A stretch of DNA of 64,000 bases from contig NZ_RDBK01000043.1 in assembly GCF_008042275.1 (NCBI RefSeq), forward strand, positions 110,660 through 174,659, given 5' to 3'. Shown piece after piece: positions 1-8,800 of this stretch. The position numbers and the translations under genes were made by a program. Below the pieces are notes generated by a model, which saw only the letters and a program-made list of their open reading frames with translations, had not been told where the DNA came from and searched no databases. Position 1 is the first letter of the stretch. The number at the start of each line of letters is the position of its first letter. The stretch comes from Streptomyces sp. OR43. Its GTDB lineage: Bacteria > Actinomycetota > Actinomycetes > Streptomycetales > Streptomycetaceae.

Positions 1-2
1 GG

Positions 3-887
3 GCGACCCTGGGCGCGGGCGCCGACGTGATCCTGGCGCTCCCGGGCGCGCAGGTCGGGTTCGCCGGCTCCCGGGTCCGGCCGCCGGACGCGGACCCGGA
101 CGCCTACACCGCCGAGGGCCAGCTGGCGGCCGGCCAGACCGACGCGGTCGTCCCGCCCGGCGAACTGCCGGCCACGGTGGGCCACTGGCTCCGGCTGCTC
201 GCCCTCCGCGACACCCCGCCCGCCCCCGCCCCGGTCCCGGCCGCGCTCTCCTCGGCGGGGCTTCCCCGGACAGGCTGGGACGCGGTGCTCCGGGCCCGGT
301 CCGCGTCACGGCCGCACGCCGAGGCGTATCTGGACGCCTACTTCACCGTGCGGCTCCCGCTGAGCGGCGACCGCTGCGGGGGCACGGACCCGGGGCTGTT
401 GTGCGGCTTCGGGCTGCACGAGGGACAGCCGGTCGCCTACGTGGCGCAGTGCGGCACCGCGACCCGCCCGGCCGGCTACCGCACCGCGGCCCGCGTGATC
501 CGGCTGGCCGACCGGCTCGGGGTCCCGGTCCTCACGCTGGTCGACACCCCGGGCGCGGCCAACGACGCGGCGGCGGAGCGCGCCGGTGCGGGCGCGGCCA
601 TCGCCGACGCCTTCGCGGCGATCGCGGCGGCCCGGGTCCCCGTCACGACGCTGGTGATCGGCGAGGGCGGCTCGGGCGGGGCGCTGGCCCTGGCGGCGCC
701 GGACCGCACCCATGTCACGGCGGACAGCTATTTCTCCGTCATCGCCCCGGAGCTCGCCGCGGCGATCCTCAAGCGCTCCCCGGACCAGGTGCACGCCACG
801 GCCGGCCAGCTGCGGCTGCGCCCACAGGACCTGGTGGACCTCGGCGTCGCCCGCTCGGTCGTGCGACGGGACCCGCCGGGACCGTGA
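3..887 (+). CDS. Acyl-CoA carboxylase carboxyltransferase, 3' part
   Basis: The reading frame is open from the window edge, so the N-terminus is missing and 294 residues are visible. The family transfers CO2 from carboxybiotin to acetyl-CoA or another acyl-CoA in the cytoplasm. The first visible residues (ATLGAGADVILALPGAQVGF) match the end of a beta-type half. The second half carries VPVLTLVDTPGA and the oxyanion-type IGEGGSGGALAL signature of alpha (AccA-like) halves. A fused beta-alpha (AccDA-like) carboxyltransferase is therefore the best reading. The acyl substrate cannot be told from this fragment. The next gene starts 80 bp downstream on the same strand. Confidence 0.85.
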   Translation, partial: ATLGAGADVILALPGAQVGFAGSRVRPPDADPDAYTAEGQLAAGQTDAVVPPGELPATVGHWLRLLALRDTPPAPAPVPAALSSAGLPRTGWDAVLRARSASRPHAEAYLDAYFTVRLPLSGDRCGGTDPGLLCGFGLHEGQPVAYVAQCGTATRPAGYRTAARVIRLADRLGVPVLTLVDTPGAANDAAAERAGAGAAIADAFAAIAAARVPVTTLVIGEGGSGGALALAAPDRTHVTADSYFSVIAPELAAAILKRSPDQVHATAGQLRLRPQDLVDLGVARSVVRRDPPGP

Positions 888-967
888 CCCGTGTCCGGCG
901 CGCAGGAGGGGCGAGGGGTGGTTAGCGTGGCAAAGGGGCCCGTTCCCACGTGAGGAGATGACCGGCC

Positions 968-1765
968 ATGGCCGCAGAACCACAGGGCACACCGTGCTGG
1001 GCCGACGCGACGTTCGGCGACCTGGAAGGCGCGAAGCGCTTCTACGGTGAGGTGCTGGGCTGGACGTACGGCGACTCGCTGCCCGAGTTCGGCAACTACA
1101 CGCAGGCCTACGTGGACGGCAAGGCGGTCGCCGCCCTGATGCCGCCCGTGCCCGGCCAGGACGTGCCCCCCGCCTGGTGTCTGTACCTCGCCTCGCCGGA
1201 CGCGGCGGCCACCGCCGCCAAGGTCCGCGAGAACGGCGGCACGGTCCTGGTGGAGCCGATGCAGGTCGGCGAGTTCGGGACGATGGTCCTGGCGAGCGAC
1301 CCGGGCGGCGCCGCCTTCGGGGTGTGGCAGGCGGGCACCCACGAGGGTTTCGAGGCGCGGACGGTGCCCGGCGCGTACGCCTGGGCCGAGGTCTTCACCC
1401 GGGAGCCGGCGAAGGCGGACGCCTTCTTCCCGGCGGTGTTCGGCTACGGGGTGAAGCGCATGGTCGACGACGCGGTCGACTTCACGCTGTACGACCTGGG
1501 CTCGGACCCCGTACTCGGCCGGATGAAGATGACGGACGAGTTCCCGGCCGAGATGCCGGCGCACCTGAACGTGTACTTCACCGTCGCCGACTGCGACGCC
1601 GCGGTGGAGAAGGCGAAGGCGCTCGGGGCGGAACTCCGGTTCGGCCCGATGACCATGCCGTTCGGCCGGTTCGCCGCGCTGACCGACCCGCAGGGCGCCG
1701 CGTTCTCGCTGATCGACGGGACGACGACCGGGGGCGACATGCCCGAGATCGAGGACGTCTCCTGA
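968..1765 (+). CDS. VOC (glyoxalase/dioxygenase-fold) family protein
   Basis: This 265-aa protein has two tandem VOC modules. Module one runs about residues 8-125 (opening WADATFGDLEGAKRFYGEVL, ending PGGAAFGVWQ). Module two runs about 138-255 (YAWAEVFTREPAKADAFFPA, ending DPQGAAFSLI). The length and duplicated layout fit the actinobacterial VOC group often annotated as hydroxylase-like or bleomycin-resistance-like. Substrate and metal cannot be assigned. The start is the ATG 8 bp after a GAGGAGATGACC stretch that can serve as ribosome-binding site. A strong hairpin about 100 bp after the stop ends the unit. Confidence 0.85.
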   Translation: MAAEPQGTPCWADATFGDLEGAKRFYGEVLGWTYGDSLPEFGNYTQAYVDGKAVAALMPPVPGQDVPPAWCLYLASPDAAATAAKVRENGGTVLVEPMQVGEFGTMVLASDPGGAAFGVWQAGTHEGFEARTVPGAYAWAEVFTREPAKADAFFPAVFGYGVKRMVDDAVDFTLYDLGSDPVLGRMKMTDEFPAEMPAHLNVYFTVADCDAAVEKAKALGAELRFGPMTMPFGRFAALTDPQGAAFSLIDGTTTGGDMPEIEDVS

Positions 1766-1862
1766 CCTGTCCCCCGGCCCGGCTGGGGCGGCCGCCCGCG
1801 TGATGATCTCCGCACTGCCTCCGTACCGGCGGACGCACCCGGGGGGCGGGCCGGGCCCACGC

Positions 1863-1910
1863 ATACGCGCAGCGCCCGGCCGGGATTTCTCGGCCGGGCG
1901 CTGCGCGTAT
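1863..1910. terminator. Perfect 20-bp stem-loop terminator
   Basis: Arms 1863-1882 and 1891-1910 are exact reverse complements, with an 8-nt loop (ggatttct). It lies between the VOC gene and the convergent immunity-type gene. There is no clear U-tract, which is common for terminators in high-GC actinobacteria. Confidence 0.8.
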
Positions 1911-1970
1911 CACGTCAGGTCGTCGGCGTCCCTCCAGGGAACCGCTTCGCGCTTCGGCGAAGGTCCACTG

Positions 1971-2004
1971 AGGGCTGTCCCGCAATTCCTGGCGGGACAG
2001 CCCT
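1971..2004. terminator. 13-bp stem-loop at the 3' end of the immunity-type gene
   Basis: Arms 1971-1983 and 1992-2004 pair perfectly with an 8-nt loop. The right arm abuts the stop codon of the leftward gene at 2004. This makes it the likely end of the RHS toxin/immunity transcript. It is separate from the hairpin at 1863-1910. Confidence 0.75.
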
Positions 2005-2666
2005 TAGACGCCGAGACCCATATCAATCCACGTGACCATGGGGAAAGAATCCAGATAATCGAGATCCGAGTCGTGCAGACCTGCGATCCTCACGGCAGAA
2101 TATCCGGCCCTGTTCAGCCATGGCGCCTGCGGATCAACTGCCGGACCGACTTCCGCCATAAGGTTGTTGGCGACGTGGATTCGATATCCGGGACGAGGCC
2201 ATCGCCATCCGCCGAAATCCACGCATTCCAGCGGATCGAGAATCTGGGGCAACGCTTCGTCCGGTACCTGCGCACCCAGTCTGCCGGAACCGGACAGCAG
2301 GATGACCGACCTCACGGTCGCATGCACAAGCAGTTCCGCGAGATCCTCGGGACTTCGGCGCAGAGCCCTGGTCGACTCTCCCTCATAGACAATATCCGGC
2401 TGATCGGGATCGAACGCCCAAACCCAGTCGCCGGTCGAGTCCTCCATAAATGCGACCCGATCCACGCCAGTCCGGACACGGGATGGTTCATAAACGTTCG
2501 TGCCGGCAGAACGAACCTCGGGCCAGCAAGACGTGAGCCCGTACCACTTCCTGAGTGGCAGCGGAAGATGGAGAGGAAAGTCTGCCGGTGGAACCGCGGG
2601 GAGCCGCGCTGGACCACGCCAGCGGCCAAGGAGATCGGAGGAATCGATATCGGACGGGTTGATCAT
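2004..2666 (-). CDS. Candidate immunity protein of the RHS deaminase toxin
   Basis: This 220-aa acidic cytoplasmic protein has no signal peptide or membrane segment. I recognise no family with certainty. The pattern LPLPLRKWYGL near residue 34, followed by VAFMEDSTGDWVWAFD near 70, resembles SUKH (SMI1/KNR4-type) immunity proteins, but only weakly. The main evidence is position: it is the first gene after the toxin-encoding 3' end of the RHS gene, on the same strand and 173 bp away, which is where polymorphic-toxin systems keep their cognate immunity gene. Base composition is less GC-rich than neighbouring chromosomal genes, as is common for toxin tip/immunity cassettes. Function is inferred from context. 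Confidence 0.6.
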   Translation of the reverse strand: MINPSDIDSSDLLGRWRGPARLPAVPPADFPLHLPLPLRKWYGLTSCWPEVRSAGTNVYEPSRVRTGVDRVAFMEDSTGDWVWAFDPDQPDIVYEGESTRALRRSPEDLAELLVHATVRSVILLSGSGRLGAQVPDEALPQILDPLECVDFGGWRWPRPGYRIHVANNLMAEVGPAVDPQAPWLNRAGYSAVRIAGLHDSDLDYLDSFPMVTWIDMGLGV

Positions 2667-2683
2667 TCGGTCATTATGGCACC

Positions 2684-2716
2684 CACGCCCATCTGCTCAC
2701 CATGCAGGTGGGCGTG
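2684..2716. terminator. Stem-loop between toxin and immunity genes
   Basis: Arms 2684-2696 and 2704-2716 form a 13-bp stem around a 7-nt loop. Twelve pairs are Watson-Crick. The thirteenth is a G-U on the plus strand and a C-A mismatch on the minus-strand transcript. It sits 18 bp upstream of the immunity-type start codon. It could attenuate read-through from the long RHS message, implying that the immunity gene may have its own promoter. Role inferred. Confidence 0.45.
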
Positions 2717-2839
2717 CTACTTCACGTTCAGGGATTCATTCTCCCTGGCGGGTCCTGCACGCGGCCGCTGTCGGACGGGCCGGAAGCAGGGGGCGGTTCC
2801 CCGGCACGAACCTGTCGGCCGGGGAACTCCGCCCAATCG

Positions 2840-5800
2840 CTAACTGTCAGCCCCGCCAATGAACATTCGATTCCTTATTGCTCCGCTGTCGTTCCGCCAG
2901 ATCACCAACATTCTTCCGCCCTGCGGAATCATTGCACGCATGGCCGGAAGGCAATACTTGCACGCACCGTAGGTGCCGGTGATGTAGAGGGTGGCGTTCT
3001 GACCAGTACGGCGCATGATGGCCGCGGTCTGATTCTCGAGATGATGGAAGTTCTCAGCCGTGGTTCCGGAAGGTGCGACGTGGTCAGGCCTGAGGTTACG
3101 GCCGTCCCCACCCGACGAAAGGTCGAATCTGGTGCCATCGTCGAGGATGGCGTGGCCCGACATCCCACCCGGGTTGTCGAAACTGTCGGCCGCCGCGTGG
3201 GCCCTGCTGAGGCCCTCCTCCATATCCGATTGGCACGGAAGCGAATTGTGAACAAGGACCGGCGTAGCCCCCGCCAGCACGTAGTACGTGTGCAGGTCGG
3301 AGACGGTCAGGTTGTGGACCGTGGCGTCCTGCGCGGTCCACCGCTGGATCGCGGTGACCTGGACGTAGGTGCCCGCGCTGGTGCGGAGCCATTCACCGGA
3401 CTCGAGGTCGGCGGCGTCGATCCACTCACCGAGTTCGGCGACCCAGAAGGGGTGGCCGGCGGTCGCGGTGATCCGGGCCGTCTTCGAGCCGCTGTCGCCG
3501 TCGAGGTCGATCGTGACCTCGACCAGGTGCTTGAGGCCCTGACCCTTGATTTCGGCGGTGACCGTCCGGACGACGCTCTCACCGGACTCCGGGTCGGTCG
3601 CGACGACCTTGTCGCCGGCCTTCACCTTCTCGATCGGCTTGGTCGAACCATCGGCCATCAGCACCTTCGTGCCGGGCACGAAGCTGTTGGCCGGGCAGGA
3701 ACCGCCGCCGTCGGCCCGGCCGGAGCCGCCGCCGCCGCTGGTGCCGCCCTTGCTGCGGGAGGAGCCGCCGGACTTGCCGCCGCCACCGCCCCCCGAACTC
3801 TTGCTACCGCCGCCCTTGCCCGCGCTCGGGTGGGAGGAGGACTTGGGTGCGGCCTTGGCCTGGGCCTGCTTGTGGACGGGGTTACCCGTCTTCCGCTTCG
3901 CGGCGGCCGCTTCGTCCGCCTTTCTCTTGGCGGCTTCGGCGGCCTTCTTCTTGGCCCTCTGCGCGGCCTCCTTCTTGGCCTTCTCGATGGCCAGCTTCTT
4001 GGCCTTCAGCGCGGCGGCCTCGGCGGCCTTGGCGGCCTTGAGGACCAGCTCGGCGGCCCGTTTGGCCACCTTGAAGGCCTTGATGGCCTCGATGGTGCGG
4101 TTGACCGCCTTGATCACCGATGGGATCTTCCCGAGCTTGGACCACGGGATGGCGTCGACCACGATGCTGACGCAGGACCACATGTCGCCGCCGAAGCAGG
4201 CCATGGCGTCGTTGATGCCGATGAAGTCCTTCAGCGTCTCCCACGCGACCGCCAGGATGACGGAGGTGAGGGACTTGCCCTGCATCGCCTGCGCCTGCGC
4301 GACCTGCGCCGCGGACAGACCCGCACCCGCGAGGGCCGCGGCCTTCTCCGAAGCGCTCAGGACGATCGACTCACCGGTCGGGTCGGAGTAGGTGACCGGG
4401 TTGTTCTGCGCGTACGCGTACCCGTTGGACTGCAGCGGGTCGTTCACATCGAGCACCGGGTCGGCGGACAGGAAGCGTCCGACCACCGGGTCGTACAGCC
4501 GGACACCCAGCGGCTGGTAGCCGGAGGAGTCGTCCCGGGTCTGGCCGAGGAACCCCTTGTGGTCCTTGAGGTCCGTGCCGGCGGTACCGCGCTCGTTGCC
4601 GAACGGGTCCTGCTTGCGGATGCGGACCGGCATGCCGCCGTAGAGGCCGACCTCCGTGTACGCGCTGCCCTGATGGTCCGTGGTCTGGGCGACCAGGGTG
4701 TCCGCGCCGGTGCCGTAGGCGTAGCGCATGACCGCGCCACCCGGAACCCCGTAGGTGCGCTGGGTGTTGACCAGAGCGCCGCCCTGCTGGACGGTCACCT
4801 CGGCCTCGCCCAGGTGGAGGGTCGCCTGCTTGCCCTGGATGGTGAGCAGCCGGGCGCCGTCGGGGCCGTAGATGTGACGGGTGTCGTTCTGCGGCAGCCA
4901 CTGCTGGGCGGCCTGGGCCGAGGCACAGGTGGTGAGCACGATCGGCGTCGCGTTCACGTTCGCCGAGCCCTGCACCGCGAGGCACAGGCCGGAGGCCGAG
5001 TGAGTCAGCTGACCGGTGGTGTTGCGCTTCAGCTCCTGCGCGGCCGATCCGTTGCACTTCTGGATCTGGAGCGCCGACCCGGCCGTGTTGGCCGCGGGCT
5101 GGAGGCACCAGGTGCCATGCACCGAGAGCGTGCCCTTGTCGGGGTCCGTCTGCGGCGCCGCCGCCGTGCCCGGGGTGGGCGTGAACTTGAAGTTCTGCGC
5201 TGCCGAGGCGTTGCAGTCGGAGAGCTGGATCGGCTGGCCGGCCGCGGCCGTGCCCGACTTCAGGTCCAGGCACTTCTGGCCGAGGCCCACGTACGGGGTC
5301 TTGCCGCCGGTGCCCGCACCGGTGATCCGGTCGACCTGGCCGTCATAGGTCCAGGTCAGGTCCTGCTTGTCACCGTTCTCTATTGAGGTGACCGACTTGG
5401 TCTCGCCGGTCAGCTCGTACAGCCGGGTGGCCTCGGCCGTGATCTGCGCCCCCGCGGGGGTGGTGTAGCTCTTCGACACCTTGGTCAGCGTGTGCGGCTG
5501 GTCCTTGGCGGCGTTCTTGCCGTACGCGTACGTGGAGACCGCGTTCTTGGTGGTGTCGCCGGAGAGGTCGTTCTCGGTCAGCTTCGTGCGGTTGCCGAGC
5601 AGGTCGTACTCGTACTCCTGCCAGTAGCCGGAGCCGTCCGTGCCCGACGCCGCCCGGAGCGTGCCGTCCGCGTTCTTGTTGAGCGAGCCGTCCGCGTTCC
5701 TCGGGTTGACGCAGCTCGTCCGGTCCTTGGAGGTCCAGGCCGACTTCAGCTGACCCAGCGGGTCGTAGACGAAGCACTGGCGCTCCGCGATCCCGGTGGA

Positions 5801-8800
5801 CTTCTCCTCGATCGAGGTGACGTTTCCGGCCGGGTCGTAGCTGTACGCCCGGTTCGAGACGAGGGTGCCGCCGACGACACTCTTGTCCGCGGTGGCGTCA
5901 CCCTTCTCGCGGTAGACCGACTGCTCGGTGAGCTCGCCGCTGCCCTCGTCGAAGGCGCTCTGCGCCCACACGCGGTACGGCTGTGCGCCGAGCGTGGAGC
6001 GGAGCACCTGGCCGTAGGCGTCGTAGGTGGTCTCGGAGCCGTACCAGTCCTTGCCGGAGATGGAGAGCGGCTTGCCGTCCTTGTTGTAGCGGACGACCAG
6101 CTTCTCGGCGTCGAACTTGCCCACCGCCGGAAGGGTGGTCTCGTCCAGCATGCCGCGCTCGTTGTACGTGTAGTCGTACGTGTAGTCCTTCTTCAGACCC
6201 CAGGTGTCGACGATGGACTGCGGCAGGGACAGCGTGGTCGAGGTCGGCTGGTACTCCTTGGTGTAGCCGTTGACCTTCTGGGTGTACGCCTGGAGATCGG
6301 TGTAGCGGGTGGCGGTGGCGGGCATGCCCTTGCCGCCCGGGGCCGTGTCGTACGTGAACGAGGACAGCAGCTTGCCGCTGGAGCTGTTCTCGCGCACCTC
6401 CTTGGGACGCGACAGCTCGTCGTAGCCGTTCCAGACCGTGACGCCGCGGGCGCTCCTGGTCGTCTCGACCCGGCCGAACGCGTCGTAGGTCGTGCGGGAG
6501 GCGCCCGCGTCGGGGTCGGTCGCCGTCTCCACCTGGCCGGTGTGGTCGTACGTCCACGACCACGGGTGCGTGGTGTCCGCCGACGCGGTCGCCGTCTGGA
6601 GCTGGCCGTGCGCGTCGAACCGGTAGCGCGTGGACGTGAACCCGCCGGGGGCGGCCGGGTTGAAGGTGTCCGTGCGCACGGTGCGGCCGGTCGCGTCGGT
6701 CCAGACGCGGTAGGACGAGTCGCCCTCCGGCTGGACGACCTTCGACCAGTCCTCTCCGTACTCGTAGCGGATGGCCCGGTCCTCGTACGCCTTGGAGAAG
6801 GACTCCTTGGTGTCCGGGTCGATCCACTTGAGGTACGGCGTCTCCTTCAGCACGCGGCCGAGGCCGTCGTACGTGTAGCGCGTGATGTTGGGGACGGCCG
6901 TGTCGGCGAGCGGGCTGAACAGCTCGCCCGGCTTCGCCTCGTCGGTCAGGTAGGCGTTGTTGGTCTGGTAGACCTCGCCGGAGTTGTTGTACAGCGTGTC
7001 GGTGATCAGCCAGCCGGCGTCGCCGTCGGCCTCCTCCTGCGTCTGCCGCTCACGGCCGAGGCCGTCGTAGAGGGTGACGGAGGTCTCGATCCTGTCCTCG
7101 TAGCCACGCGCGTACGTGGTGACGTAGGGAGGCTTGCGGATCTTGATCTTCGAGTCGGTGGGGTCGGTCTCCTCCTTCGGGACCGTGTAGACCGCGCGGA
7201 AGTCCGCCACGCCGGTGCCGGGGGTACGGCCCGGGGCCCAGGCCTCGGCGAGCCGGCCGAGCGGGTCGTACACGGCCTCGCTGACCAGGTCGTTGACGTC
7301 GGTCGTCTTGACGGTGACCGAGCGGCCCGGCTCCAGCTCCTGTATCTGGCGCTGCCCGAGGACGTTGGTCGTGGTGACCTTGAAGACCTGGCCCGTGGCC
7401 GGCCCGATGGAGTCGTAGGCGATCGTGGAGGACTTCGGGACCAGCTGGTCCAGCTGGTCCGCCGGGGTCTCCTTGACCACGCGTCCGACGGCGTCGAACG
7501 CCTTGGTGCCGGCGGACCGGAGGCCGGTGCCGTCGCCCTTGAGCGTCCACGACTCGGTGGCCAGGCCACGGGTCGAGGCGCCGAGCGCGGTGCCGTAGGC
7601 CGTGCCGTCGTAGGCCGTGCGGGTGGCGCCGCTCAGCGAGCCGAGGTCGGCCCAGTCGGCGTTCGCGCAGGTCGTCGGCGAGACCAGGACCTGCTTGGAC
7701 AGACCGATGAGGTTCTTGTCGGGCCGGTGCAGGTACTCCAGCTTGGTGCAGGACTCGTCACCGGTCTTGGTGGGGTCGTCGTCGCCCAGCGACTCGACCT
7801 CGGTCGGCAGACCGTAGGTCGCGTCGTACTTCGAGGTCGTCCTGACCGTGCGCAGGGGGCGCGGGTCGTCGGTGTTGGTGCCGGACGACTTGGTGTACGC
7901 GATCTCCTCGGGCTCCGTGACCCGCCAGGCCCGCAGCGGGCTCAGGCCGTCGTCGCGGTCCCGCTTGGCGAGCTCGGTGGCCTCGGGCCTGGTGATCGAG
8001 CGGGACAGCCAGTCGGAGTCGGCCTTGGTGGAGTCGTTGTACGTGAGCTCCTCGGCGATCCGGCCGGCGAACGGCTCCCGGTCCTTGGCTATCTCGGCGC
8101 CGGTGATGTCCTTGACGGACACGGTGTCGCCGAGGCCCCGGAAGAAGCGGGTGACGGACTTGGAACGCTGGCCGGCGGTGTCCGCGGCGCCTTCGATGAC
8201 CGGACCCGTCAGCACCGTGGTCTGCTCGAAGCCCGCGAACTGCGAGTAGGTGCGCTGGGACTTCTTGGAGAACTCGGCCTCGGCGAGCTTCCAGGCCGGG
8301 CTCTTGTACCGGTACTCCGTCCTGGTGGTGAAGTTGCCGTCGATGTTGGGCAGTTCCTCGATGGTGTCCACGGCGTACTTGTGGAACCAGTCGATGTCCT
8401 CGACCTCGGGGTCGGGGTTCCAGAACGACGGGTAGCAGAGCCGGTCGTTCCCCTTGAGCTCGGCCTGCAGCCGGGCCATGGCCGTGGCACGGTCCTCGCC
8501 GGGCCGCTGGTCGAGCAGGGGAAGGTCGCCGGTGAGGCAGTCACCCTCGATCGGCTTGTACGTGACGATGGTCTCGCCGCCGTACTCGTTGACGACGCGG
8601 CCGATGCGCAGCCGGGAGAAGCCGGGGCGCGAGGCGTGGACCGCCTTGACGCGGTTCGGCATGTCCTCGGTGTTGGGCTCGAACCGCACCGTGTTGAGCT
8701 GCACGCTCGCGTCGGTCGAGCCCTTGCGGGCGTATCCGGTGCGCTGGACCGACTCCAGCCACAGCGCCGTGTTCGGGCCGGTCAGCAGCTTGGCGAAGCT

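Noticed and set aside
2702..5386. Plus-strand open frame opposite the RHS 3' end
   Set aside because: Product is Gly/Leu/Arg-rich with no domain; it mirrors the minus-strand RHS C-terminus.
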